From the NCBI RefSeq assembly GCF_001625445.1, contig NZ_LWHG01000006.1, positions 1 through 64,000 of the forward strand: a DNA stretch of 64,000 bases. The letters run 5' to 3'. The notes under the pieces are model-generated. The model searched no databases and had not been told where the DNA came from. It worked only from the letters and a program-made list of their open reading frames with translations. The position numbers and the translations under genes were made by a program. This stretch comes from Haladaptatus sp. R4. Its GTDB lineage: Archaea; Halobacteriota; Halobacteria; Halobacteriales; Haladaptataceae. This document shows positions 8,382 through 17,163 of the stretch, piece by piece. The number at the start of each line of letters is the position of its first letter. Position 1 is the stretch's first letter.

Positions 8382-9206
8382 ATGTCCAGAAATACAAACC
8401 AGAAGGAAGATAAAAAAGATTCAAAAAGGTCGATTAATCGGCGTCGCTTGATTAAGACAATGGGCGTTGTAGGAGGGGCAACAGCTTTGGGTAGTACAGC
8501 AATCGATACAGCTGCTGCCAAACATGGAGAAGTCAAAGAGGTCAAAAAGAATATCACAGTAGAATCTCTTTCCGCTCCAAGAAATGAAGGTGTAATCCAA
8601 CGTGCGATAAATGATCCAGCAGTTAAAAAGATAAAAAGCAAATTCAATCGTGAAGGATGGGTACTCTCACAAGATGATCTGAACGCACTTAAGTCCACCC
8701 AAGAGAACAAAAAGAACTCACCTGATTCGACATATTATACTGTAATATTACCATTTAAACGACCAAGGGAGAATGGTAACGAAGAGACATATATTACTTG
8801 GTCAAGCTACGGGGATCTTGAACCGAGAGGATACAATGTCCATCAGAAGTCAGATGTACAAACAGAAGAGACAGAATCAAAGGTAGAATTCACCTCTTAC
8901 TGGGTCGAAAACGGTGAACTCAAATCGCATAATGGAACCGATTCGCTCGATCCAGACATAAATCATGGTTCTGTTTCAGCAAAATTGCTCTGCACAGCCA
9001 TGTATACATGTACTGGAAATCTGAATACCGCATGTATAGCTGGTGCGGCTGCCGGAGTAGTCGGCGGATCGGAGAGTTGCAAGGCTTGTTACGTCGATGT
9101 AACACGCATTAGCTGCATTGCGTGTGCGGCCGTTCTTATCGGAGCAGGGATTACCATTTCTCAGTGTTGTCAGCACGGGCACTGGGACTGTATATTCTGC
9201 TGCTGA
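8382..9206 (+). CDS. Halocin C8-like bacteriocin precursor
   Basis: The 274-residue preprotein has a Tat signal (NRRRLIK at 19-25, then a hydrophobic VVGGATALGSTAIDTAAA stretch), a polar central region of about 150 residues, and a C-terminal domain of about 75 residues with 12 cysteines (CTAMYTC, CKAC, ISCIAC, QCC, WDCIFCC) separated by glycine/alanine-rich hydrophobic helices. This is the layout of halocin C8 (HalC8), where one Tat-exported precursor is cut into an N-terminal immunity protein and a Cys-rich antimicrobial peptide. The gene is lysine-rich and AT-rich compared with its neighbours, suggesting transfer. Sequence identity to characterised halocins cannot be measured here; class assignment rests on architecture. 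Confidence 0.78.
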   Translation: MSRNTNQKEDKKDSKRSINRRRLIKTMGVVGGATALGSTAIDTAAAKHGEVKEVKKNITVESLSAPRNEGVIQRAINDPAVKKIKSKFNREGWVLSQDDLNALKSTQENKKNSPDSTYYTVILPFKRPRENGNEETYITWSSYGDLEPRGYNVHQKSDVQTEETESKVEFTSYWVENGELKSHNGTDSLDPDINHGSVSAKLLCTAMYTCTGNLNTACIAGAAAGVVGGSESCKACYVDVTRISCIACAAVLIGAGITISQCCQHGHWDCIFCC

Positions 9207-9243
9207 CGAACTTTTTTATGCGATTCGGATTTATAGCATAGTA

Positions 9244-9411
9244 ATGCTAGGAATTAGTCGCAGCACCACATTTCTTCTCTCAGGAATAGTTCTACTTTTA
9301 GTTGCCACTTACGAGTGGATGATTGGGATTTCGTATGGAGCATTGTTTTTTGCAGTTGCAGGCTTATTGACACTATATATGAGTTATAACTATAGAAAGA
9401 ATTATGAATAA
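9244..9411 (+). CDS. Small two-TM membrane protein downstream of halocin gene
   Basis: From ATG 9244 the frame encodes 55 residues with two hydrophobic helices (FLLSGIVLLLVATYEWMI and ALFFAVAGLLTLYM) and a basic tail. It begins 37 bp after the halocin stop on the same strand, so it may be co-transcribed. Position and size suggest an accessory immunity or export factor, but no family is recognised and the evidence is context only. Codon use is AT-rich like the halocin gene. Confidence 0.5.
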   Translation: MLGISRSTTFLLSGIVLLLVATYEWMIGISYGALFFAVAGLLTLYMSYNYRKNYE

Positions 9412-9764
9412 ATAGGAAGCAACATTGTCTATGTTATAAGTGAGGATTAGTTGGACAAATTTGTCTTTAACTATTTTAAACTGCATGTGCACTTGTAGTG
9501 GCGTCATTGCCTTCCGCATAGCAGATATCCCACTCACAGACTTATGAATCAGTCAAATGTAGCGCTGCCATATGCATTGACACAACTAATCTCAACTTCC
9601 GTTCAAGGGACAGTCCGACACAACTCACGAGTCTCAAATACGTCGAGAGGGTGGCTACAGTCCACTAAAAGAATTCGTCTCCCTGATTATATAGAGAATG
9701 GAGGGAACAACAAAAGAAGCATTCAGAACAAAAAGTTATTGTTTAATTGCACTTCAGTTTTAGT
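9412..9764. other. Intergenic AT-rich segment with repeat-like block
   Basis: No gene is supported; a 74-codon frame at 9544-9768 has no protein-like features. The block near 9569 (CATATGCATTGACACAACTAA) resembles blocks near 10189 and 11124, each with TATGCAT-GA followed by TC-CAAC. Confidence 0.45.
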
Positions 9765-10112
9765 ATGATCTCTCGCAAAGCACGCCTCCGATACATTCCG
9801 TACGGATTGATAGTCGTTGGTCTCATAGCTATCTGGTACGGTTACTTTGAGCGTCTTCCATTCCTTTTCATCGGAGTCGCCGCCATCCTTGGAGCAGGGT
9901 CTGTCCTCGTTCGTGGATACACCGCAGCTAATCTTGCAATCATGTTTGGAGTAATGTCACTGAGTGGCTTGCTTGGTGTTATCTATGCAGTTGGTGTCAG
10001 CAGGGCATCAATATGGGCTATTGCCTATCTTGCAGTTGGAATTGCGGCAGGCATACGGGCCAGACAATACTGGCAGGCCCGTCCGTGGAAACCAGAAGAT
10101 AGTGGCTGGTAG
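9765..10112 (+). CDS. Four-TM hypothetical membrane protein
   Basis: The 115-residue product has four predicted membrane helices (starting YIPYGLIVVGLIAIWYGY, then PFLFIGVAAILGAGSVLV, LAIMFGVMSLSGLLGVIY and IWAIAYLAVGIAAGI) and a charged C-terminus ending PWKPEDSGW. ATG 9765 is chosen over an upstream ATG at 9747 because the helix follows a short basic N-terminus (SRKARLR). It sits in the halocin island; a role in producer self-protection is possible but unsupported. No family recognised. Confidence 0.55.
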   Translation: MISRKARLRYIPYGLIVVGLIAIWYGYFERLPFLFIGVAAILGAGSVLVRGYTAANLAIMFGVMSLSGLLGVIYAVGVSRASIWAIAYLAVGIAAGIRARQYWQARPWKPEDSGW

Positions 10113-10516
10113 GGTTGTTAGATTAGTGCTCTACTAAGTAGCTGACCTAGCTACAATCTCCCCGAGCAGGGTCTCAGGTAGCTCCACCGTATGCATTGAG
10201 AGAGCCAGTCTCAACCATTGTCGAGAATCGGAAGATGAGACTACACAGGAAATAGCAATCCCAAAATGCACAATTATTGCCGATCCGTCCTACTACAAGC
10301 ACTTCACGCTGAACCTGAAAGGCGTTTCTGATTTATTTTTTAACATTTTCGCAATTGTCGTCACTTTGCTAGATATCTCGTATGGCATCTATTCCGATAG
10401 TAAGCGGTAGCTACTTCCTCGACAGAGCCGACCTCTGATGGTTCGGACGAAGGGATTATCGAGGCAAATAACTGAACGACCATAACCATTATTCTGCTCT
10501 CCGAAGCGGTCACAAT
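10113..10516. other. Intergenic repeat-bearing segment
   Basis: Contains the best-preserved copy of the island repeats: 10189-10220 (GTATGCATTGAGAGAGCC) resembling 9569 and 11124, and 10236-10330 resembling 7674-7770. No coding frame is convincing. It may be the remains of an insertion sequence whose transposase has been lost. Confidence 0.45.
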
Positions 10517-10864
10517 ATGGCAAATGAAATTTCACTAGATGGTCGCACACTTGCCGGAGTGGCAAATGATGAAGCAGGAGAGGTGGATGCAGATACCCTA
10601 TTCAATTTCGAACAAGAAGGAGAACGGATCTACGCGAACTACTCCGGTGGTGCAATCGTGGACGGGCATTTAGTTGGAACCTTTGATGGAAAGCAGTGGG
10701 ACATCCGATATGTTCAAATAAACGAGGCAGGTGAAACTGCTACCGGACACTCCGTTGGAAACGTCGAACTACTCAGTGATGGGCGTATCAGGGTTGAAGA
10801 CGAATGGGAATGGGAATCGAAGCCCGGGAAAGGCGAGTCAGTTCACGAAGAACTTAGCGGATAA
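10517..10864 (+). CDS. Small beta-rich conserved protein (often annotated as n-acetylglutamate synthase-like)
   Basis: The 115-residue protein has the recurring pattern FEQEGERIYANYSGGAIVDG, then GTFDG, DIRYVQINEAGETATGHS and DGRIRVEDEWEWES, seen in a widespread small bacterial and archaeal family that databases frequently mislabel 'n-acetylglutamate synthase'. It has no acetyltransferase fold signature; an eight-stranded barrel is more likely, and the function is unknown. It is a lone gene in the accessory island with less extreme base composition than the halocin gene. Confidence 0.7.
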   Translation: MANEISLDGRTLAGVANDEAGEVDADTLFNFEQEGERIYANYSGGAIVDGHLVGTFDGKQWDIRYVQINEAGETATGHSVGNVELLSDGRIRVEDEWEWESKPGKGESVHEELSG

Positions 10865-11261
10865 GGGCGTTTCTTTCTGGCAGCGTACCACCAGTTTTCG
10901 AGTATACCGCCTTACACGGGACGATGGGGCTGAATATCTCAGCATCCTCGGTTTCCGAGCGACTGCGTCGTGCACAGACTCGGTTCGTCGAAGAAACGGC
11001 CGCGACAACGTGACCACCTCTTCCAAACTGACAGACAAAGGTCTCTAGAGAGGTATGAGACTGGTCGAGATGTGCATAGCTAGGTAGAAGCGAATTCGAT
11101 TGAAGCTCCAAATGAGATACTAGTGTATGCATCGAGAGTGCTAGTCCCAACAGTTGGTAGGGGTGGAAAATGGAGTAGATGAAGCAAACACGCGGCATCA
11201 ACGGTGCTACCGGCTACAATACGGTGAAATCATATCGGCGTATGCTACTTATTCGTGAGAT
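10865..11261. other. Intergenic segment at right border of island
   Basis: No gene is supported. A third copy of the TATGCAT-GAGAG block lies near 11124-11160. The next gene on the right is convergent to the island genes. Confidence 0.45.
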
Positions 11262-11834
11262 TCAGTTGCGCCGATCCGTGTACTGATCGGGGAGCTCCGC
11301 GGGTGCACAGTCGATGATATCCTCACGTTCGGTTCCGACGTCCTCGATAAACGTGATCTCAGCGAACTCATCGACCACCAGCTTTGGATACGTCGGTCCT
11401 TCGTCCCGATACTGGCGCATCTCATCGAGATGTTCGTTTTGGTAGCAGACGGTTAGCTCCGGGTTCTGCTCGATCCACTGTGGGAAGAAAATCACGCCAT
11501 GGACCTCTCGTTCGGTGAGATTGAAGGAAACACTGACGCTGGTTCCAGTCGGCTCGTCCCAAGAGACCTTGAACACGTCATCGGAAAGTCGAACGATGTG
11601 GGCATCCTGGTCACGAACCCATCGGCCGCCGACCATCCCACTATGTATCCGATAATCGATCGTGTGCGCGTCCTTGATATACATCTCGTACTGCCAGCCA
11701 GTATCATACGTGTAGATGAAATGCTTACCAAGAACGCGGGAAAGCGTCTCGGGACGGGTTGATTCAAAGGATTCTGTCACGGGAATAAGTCGTGGGCATG
11801 GCGTGAAGTAACCACCCATAGCGGTCACTTTCAC
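11262..11834 (-). CDS. padC: Phenolic acid decarboxylase
   Basis: The 190-residue protein matches phenolic acid decarboxylases along its length: [65 protein letters not shown] and [20 protein letters not shown]. The tyrosine pair of the active site (YTYD), the Arg in DYRIH and the Glu of DEPTGT are all present. These enzymes decarboxylate p-coumaric, caffeic or ferulic acid to vinyl phenols without cofactor, giving resistance to plant phenolics. It stands alone beside the accessory island, and the family is otherwise mainly bacterial and fungal, suggesting acquisition by transfer. No PadR-type regulator is adjacent. Confidence 0.9.
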   Translation of the reverse strand: MKVTAMGGYFTPCPRLIPVTESFESTRPETLSRVLGKHFIYTYDTGWQYEMYIKDAHTIDYRIHSGMVGGRWVRDQDAHIVRLSDDVFKVSWDEPTGTSVSVSFNLTEREVHGVIFFPQWIEQNPELTVCYQNEHLDEMRQYRDEGPTYPKLVVDEFAEITFIEDVGTEREDIIDCAPAELPDQYTDRRN

Positions 11835-11894
11835 TGTGATTGTATCGATAGGTTCGGACCGAAGTCAGTGGAGCGGGTGTGCCGCAACGAGCGA

Positions 11895-13233
11895 TTAGTA
11901 CGACCAGCGCCCGCCCAGTTTGAGTTCCTGCTCGTACCCGGCGTCGATCAGATCACGCGTGTCCTCGCGGGAGCGACTCGGAACCTCGCGGTCGGGTTCG
12001 GTGAGAGCACAGACGGCGTCCGCGATGGTGACGGCGTGTTCGCGGAGGTCGCGGAGGTCGACCTTATCGAGGGTATCGGCGTGCGTGTGACCCCATCCGC
12101 GACCGCTCTTGTCGGGACTCGTCGAGGAGACCATCACGCCCGGAACTCCCTCTTGGACGAACGCCCACTGGTCCCCGTGTGGCGAAACGGTGTTGCTGGA
12201 AACGAGCGGAATCGACCGTTCGTCGGTCACCGCTTCGAAGGCGTCGAGGAGGTCGTCGAACTCGTTCGCGTTCACCGAAAGGGTTCTGTCCCGTCCCGCG
12301 CCGTCGATGTTGACGATGCACTTCACGGTGTCGAGGTCGTACGTGTTCATCGCGTGGTAGGCACCCTTGAGTCCGATCTCCTCCGAACCGAACACGACGA
12401 CGCGAACGCGCGTTTCGAGTTCGTCCTCCGTTCGGGCGAGCAGGCGGGCGGCCTCGGTCGCCAACACGCTTCCTGCACCGTTGTCGTTCGCGCCCTCGGC
12501 GATATCGTGTGTATCGACGTGGGCCGTCAGAAGGACCATTTCGTCCGTGTCGGGACCGATGTCGCCACGACGTTGACGACGTCGACGGTTCGTTTCGACA
12601 GTCCACATCGACCGTGACCGAGAGGTCGCCGTCCTCGGCGTGGCGGGCGAGACGCGCCCCGAGTTCCTTCGAGACGCCGACCGCCGGGATCGAACCGGGG
12701 CGGTTATCGTAGCCCACCTCACCGGTCGGCGGGAGACATCCCTCTATGTGGTTCGTGAAGACGAAGCCGACCGCCCCGGCGTTGGCCGCGCTGACGTACT
12801 TCTCCATCCGGTGAATCCAGCGGCCGTAGCCGTCCGGCGTTTCGCTGGAAGCCAGTACGATTTTGCCCTCGCAGTCGGCGGTCTCGAAGTCCTCCGGTCG
12901 CCCGTACCCGACGTCCACCAGTTCGCCCTCAACCGTTCCGGCGGGCGTTCCCGGGAGCGCGACGACTTGATAATCCTTCTCGTAGCGCTGGCTGTGACTC
13001 CCGCTGGTCTCGATGGAGGAGGTACCCCGCCACCAACCGTCGATGTCGAATTCGTCGAGGTGGACGTCTCGCAGGCCAATTTCTTCGAAGTACCCTTCGA
13101 GGATTTCCGCGCCGTCCTTCTCCCCTCGCTGTCCGGCCATTCTGGTTTCGAGGTCGACGAGGTCTTCGAGGACCTGCCACTGGAAATCGTTCCGGTACGC
13201 GTCGCCGACGATGGTATCGGTGAGTCGGGTCAT
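11895..13233 (-). CDS. M28-family zinc aminopeptidase (one frameshift)
   Basis: The product, about 445 residues when joined, starts MTRLTDTIVGDAYRNDFQW at ATG 13233. Residues about 100-215 form a PA-like insert with NHIEGCLPPTGEVGYD. The catalytic domain has the complete M28 metal set: TAHVDTHD, EGANDNGAG, GSEEIGLKG, NIDGAG and HTHADT. A frameshift lies within 12555-12600 in a GAC/GTC-repetitive stretch between CRNEPSTS and GDIGPDTDE. No signal peptide is visible, so the enzyme is probably cytoplasmic and acts on peptides. It is followed on the same strand by the decarboxylase gene 60 bp away. Confidence 0.88.
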
Positions 13234-13367
13234 GAATGCAACCGTGCGGCGGTAGCGCAAAAACGTATGCCTCTCGGAAAAGAGGGACAGCTGCAAAACA
13301 GCTGACCAGAAATCGGCAGAAAATCGTCCGAATCGTCATCCGTCGGTGGTACGACAACCGAGCGGTA

Positions 13368-14201
13368 TCAGGCGTCCAACGTTCGTCCGATAACGTACCC
13401 GACCAAGCCGAGCGGAATACCGGCGACGAAACCGACGAGCAGAACGACGCCGCCAAATAGGACGATTCTGGCGAGCGCGAGCGGTGGAATAGCTCGCGTC
13501 CCCGCTTCGGCGGCGGCGAATCCGTGCGTGAACAGCCACAACCCGGAACTGACACCGATACCGCCAGCGATGACCGACGCGAGCGCATCAGGGCTTTGAT
13601 AGCCGAGGACGGCGGCCACGACGAGTCCAGCGACGGCGAAGACCGGAGCGATTGCGACTAGCGAGAGCATCAAAGCCAGTGGGAAGACAGTCAACACGGC
13701 AGCGGCCACTACTGCAAAACAGCCCCAGACGAGCAATACGGCCCGCTGTTCGTCGGCAATGTCGAAATTCCAGCGGGAACGGAGCGGACGAGGCGATTCG
13801 TCGTCCGACCGCAGGGACGAACCGATGGCGTAGCCGAGCGGCCCGGCGACGAGTACCGACACACCGATGGAAAACCACGCGGCCCGGCGGGCGGCGCGAA
13901 CGGCGAGTTCGAGCGTCGCCGGTTCGAAGAGCGCCGTCGATGCGGCGTCGAACGCGAACACCGGTAGGACGGCGACGAGTATTCCGACGAGAACGCCGCC
14001 CCGAGACCAACCGACCCCCGCCGCGAGGAGGAAACCGGCGACTGCCGCGAGCGACAGGAGGGCAGGACCGAGGAGAAGCGTCGGTGCGACGAATCGCAGG
14101 GATACCGCGAATACGGCCATCACGAGTGCAGCGACCAGTGCTCGGACACTGGTCCGAGGATGGTCACCGACGAGGAGGGTTCGAGGAACCGTAGAGGGCA
14201 T
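13368..14201 (-). CDS. Hypothetical polytopic membrane protein
   Basis: The 277-residue protein has about eight hydrophobic helices, rich in Ala, Val and Leu, with a short basic/polar N-terminus (MPSTVPRTLLVGDHPRTS) and a polar loop near residue 135-150. The helices FVGAVV... near the C-terminus end in GYVIGRTLDA. No catalytic motif or transporter signature is recognised; similar proteins are common in haloarchaea without known function. It is 130 bp upstream of the M28 peptidase on the same strand. Confidence 0.65.
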   Translation of the reverse strand: MPSTVPRTLLVGDHPRTSVRALVAALVMAVFAVSLRFVAPTLLLGPALLSLAAVAGFLLAAGVGWSRGGVLVGILVAVLPVFAFDAASTALFEPATLELAVRAARRAAWFSIGVSVLVAGPLGYAIGSSLRSDDESPRPLRSRWNFDIADEQRAVLLVWGCFAVVAAAVLTVFPLALMLSLVAIAPVFAVAGLVVAAVLGYQSPDALASVIAGGIGVSSGLWLFTHGFAAAEAGTRAIPPLALARIVLFGGVVLLVGFVAGIPLGLVGYVIGRTLDA

Positions 14202-14321
14202 CGTAGCGATTCATACACGATGACGGAGCATAATCTTTCTCCACAACTGACTCGTCGAGGAGTTTCGAGCGAGGGCAAACGTATTAACGCGATGATTCGG
14301 TGATATTTGTAGACAGGACTC

Positions 14322-15014
14322 ATGACCGCGCCGGATATCTCGGTCGTCACGGCGGCGTACAACTCGGCGGACTACATCGAGCGTGCGCTCGAAAGCGTTC
14401 GACGCCAGACGATGGACGAAGCGCGGATCGAACACGTCGTCGTCGACGACGGTTCGACCGACGAAACCGTCGAACTCGTCGAATCGTTCGAATCTCCGTC
14501 CGTACGACTCGTCGAGAACGAGGAAAACAGCGGAAACGGTACTGTCGCGTGCAATCGGGGAATCGAGCGAGCGCGCGGCGAGTACGTGACGGTACTCGAC
14601 TCCGACGACGAGTTCCTCCCGTCGCTACTCCAGCGGTCGTGTGGAATTCTCGAACATAACGAGAAAATCGACTTCGTCTACCCGGACTACTACGAGCGGT
14701 TTCCGGACGGGACGCGAAAAACCGTCGAGACGGGCGAGAACATCATGAACACCGTCAAGGTCGGCACGGTGCACCGAACCGACCGCCTCCGCGAGTTCGG
14801 CTCCTACGACCCGGAAATGATCTTCGCGGAGTACGACCTCCTCCTGCGGTATCTCGATGCCGGTCTCGACGGCTATCACGTTCCTGACCCGCTGTTCGTG
14901 TATTATCGGCGACCGGACAGTCAGACGGCCGACGAGGGGCGGGTCGAAGCCGGGAAGAGGGAACTACGAGAGAAGTACGGTGAGGACGTGCGAACACGCG
15001 AGTACCGGTTCTGA
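14322..15014 (+). CDS. Family 2 glycosyltransferase
   Basis: The 230-residue protein has the GT-A start ISVVTAAYNSADYIERALES, the nucleotide-binding VVVDDGSTDETVELV and the DxD motif in VTVLDSDDEFLP. The acceptor half is short and ends YRRPDSQTADEGRVEAGK, and no membrane segment is present, so it is a soluble transferase that uses a nucleotide sugar, probably for cell-surface glycoconjugates or protein glycosylation. It is a single gene with divergent and convergent neighbours. Length is normal for short GT2 enzymes. Confidence 0.88.
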   Translation: MTAPDISVVTAAYNSADYIERALESVRRQTMDEARIEHVVVDDGSTDETVELVESFESPSVRLVENEENSGNGTVACNRGIERARGEYVTVLDSDDEFLPSLLQRSCGILEHNEKIDFVYPDYYERFPDGTRKTVETGENIMNTVKVGTVHRTDRLREFGSYDPEMIFAEYDLLLRYLDAGLDGYHVPDPLFVYYRRPDSQTADEGRVEAGKRELREKYGEDVRTREYRF

Positions 15015-15044
15015 TGCGAAAGTTCCGGGAATGAACGGAAGCGA

Positions 15045-15662
15045 TTAGCCGAGGAGGTCGTTGAGGCTCATCCCGACGAAGAGCAAGATTACGGCTTCGC
15101 TGACGACCCACGAGTTGTCGTTCATCCACTCGCGTGCCTTCGGAAGCCACGCCTGCGCGCGCTTGCCGAACGCGAGCAGGACGAGCGACGGAAGCGCCAA
15201 GAATAACAGGGTGATGGCGATGAACCCGAACGAATCGGTCCACGCCAATCCGTTCGCCGAGAGATAGGACCCGACGGCGACCGAGGTGAGGATGTCGGTC
15301 GGGAAGAATCCGAGCAGGAGGAAACCGAGTCGGAACGAGAACCGCGGGTTGGCCGTCGTCAGTTTCCCCATCCACTTCGGCGGTTCCGATTCCTCTCGCG
15401 TCAGGTAGGTGTGTACCATGGCGGCGAGGAGGAGAACGAGAACGATGACGGAGAGCGTGGTGTTTGACCCGCGCTGGCGGTTCGCACCGATACCGAGGAA
15501 GTACGCGAGGGAGACCAGAAGCGTGATCGAAAGCGCCGATCCGAAGACGAACGCGGCGGAGTTGCGCCGCCAGTTCTCGCTCGTCGCGAGGAAGATGGCA
15601 CTCAGAATCTGCGGCCCGGCGATCATCACGAACGCCAACGGAAGAACCCGCAAGAAACTCAC
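15045..15662 (-). CDS. GAP/LysE-like membrane protein
   Basis: The 205-residue protein has six predicted helices, starting MSFLRVLPLAFVMIAGPQIL, with the polar interhelix segment LTREESEPPKWMGKLTTANP between helices 3 and 4 that is characteristic of GAP (Sap, sulfolipid-1-addressing) proteins. The family is related to small exporters of the LysE type; the substrate is unknown. It is convergent to the glycosyltransferase gene with a 30-bp gap. Confidence 0.7.
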   Translation of the reverse strand: MSFLRVLPLAFVMIAGPQILSAIFLATSENWRRNSAAFVFGSALSITLLVSLAYFLGIGANRQRGSNTTLSVIVLVLLLAAMVHTYLTREESEPPKWMGKLTTANPRFSFRLGFLLLGFFPTDILTSVAVGSYLSANGLAWTDSFGFIAITLLFLALPSLVLLAFGKRAQAWLPKAREWMNDNSWVVSEAVILLFVGMSLNDLLG

Positions 15663-15926
15663 GGCTCGGCGACCCCTTCGTAATCACGGAATTGGCCCGT
15701 CGCTCGTCGTCTGATACCCCAGTTCGGTCCCGATTTCGGGTCACTCATGTCACTTCCCCCACAGCACGACCGGCCGTGGGAGCCGAGTCGTGCCTTCACA
15801 CACAAGTAGGCCAGCTAACAGGATAGGTGTTGTGGTCGAAGAGTAAACTCCAGTACCAGCCCTTCAATCGCCTGTTTCCGGCGTTTTCAGCGGCAGAGCT
15901 AACGGTCTGGATGACGTACGATAGAT

Positions 15927-17114
15927 ATGGCTGGGAGTGGGATTGACTCGGGAGCGACGCGGATTCGTATCGAGCGGCCGAACCTGCGGTGGTGGGTCAT
16001 CGGCCTGATAGTGTTCGGCATCGTCGCCGTCGTCGCGTACACGTTCCTTCCGTGGGTCGTGTTCGGACTGTTCATCTACTACGTCGCGCGGCCGATAAAC
16101 CGCTTCATCGGCAAGCGAATCGGGAACGGAAACCTCTCGGCGGCGCTGTCGTTGCTGCTCATCGTCGTGCCGGTCGTCCTCTTTCTGGGCGTGTTCTTCT
16201 CGATCGCAATCGGGCAACTGGCCAACTTCGCGACCACGCCGATGGTGACGAAACTGTTCGGTGGGGTTCCGAACATCACGATACCGAACGACCCGAACAA
16301 ACTGTTGGACACGGCGAGCACGACGCTCAAGAACCCGTCGGTGCAGTCGGCGTTGACGAGCGCACAGTCGTTCGTCGGTGCCGTCGCGTCGAGCATGTTC
16401 ATGCTCTTTCTCTCCCTATTGCTGGGCTTTTTCCTCCTCGTGGAGGACGAACGCCTCGCTCGATGGGGGAAAGAACAACTGCTCGGGGACGACCGGTTGT
16501 CCGTCGACTACCTCGAAGCGGTCGATTCGGGGCTGAACTCGATCTACTTCGGCTACACGCTGACTATCTTCGTCATCATGATTCTGACCGCTCTCATCTA
16601 CAACCTGTTCAACCTCTTCGCGCCCAACAACCTCCTGATTCCGGCGACGATACTGCTCGCGGTCATCACGGGTATCTTCACGCTCGTGCCGCTGGTCGGG
16701 CGCTCCGTCGTCTACATCGCCATCGCGGCGTTTCTTGCGTTGGGGGCGGTTCAGCGCAACCCGACCGACCTCTGGTACCCGGTGGTGTTCTTCCTGTTCA
16801 TGACGCTTGCGTTCGACAACGTCGTCAGAACCTACATCCGACCGTACCTCTCGGGGAAGCTGTTTCACCTCTCGTTGGTGATGTTCGCCTACCTGCTCGG
16901 TCCGATACTGTTCGGATGGTACGGGGTCTTCCTCGGGCCGCTGTTGATGGTCATCGTCGTCCAGTTCTTCGGCGTGGTCGTCCCGCAACTCCGCGGGGAG
17001 AAACCGGACTCCCCGATCGATATCGAACCGACGACACGGGAAACGGACGAGGGGTTCGACGACACGACGAAAGGCGGCGAGGCGACCGACGGCGGACGGG
17101 AGAACGGAGAGTGA
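15927..17114 (+). CDS. AI-2E family (PerM/UPF0118) transporter
   Basis: The 395-residue protein has the eight-helix pattern of this family: N-terminal helices from WWVIGLIVFGIVAVVAYTFL, YYVARPINRFIGKRIGNGNL after helix 2, a periplasmic-side loop at 130-170, and the C-terminal signature VPLVGRSVVYIA and GKLFHLSLVMFAYLLGPILFGWYGVFLGPLL. The tail is long and charged (residues 355-395). Members export small molecules or Na+/H+ exchange in some cases; the substrate here cannot be deduced. It is preceded by 260 bp without a gene. Confidence 0.88.
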   Translation: MAGSGIDSGATRIRIERPNLRWWVIGLIVFGIVAVVAYTFLPWVVFGLFIYYVARPINRFIGKRIGNGNLSAALSLLLIVVPVVLFLGVFFSIAIGQLANFATTPMVTKLFGGVPNITIPNDPNKLLDTASTTLKNPSVQSALTSAQSFVGAVASSMFMLFLSLLLGFFLLVEDERLARWGKEQLLGDDRLSVDYLEAVDSGLNSIYFGYTLTIFVIMILTALIYNLFNLFAPNNLLIPATILLAVITGIFTLVPLVGRSVVYIAIAAFLALGAVQRNPTDLWYPVVFFLFMTLAFDNVVRTYIRPYLSGKLFHLSLVMFAYLLGPILFGWYGVFLGPLLMVIVVQFFGVVVPQLRGEKPDSPIDIEPTTRETDEGFDDTTKGGEATDGGRENGE

Positions 17115-17163
17115 GAATCGACGAACGAGAATCGGCGAACGAGAATGAGCGAGTGAAGGGAGA

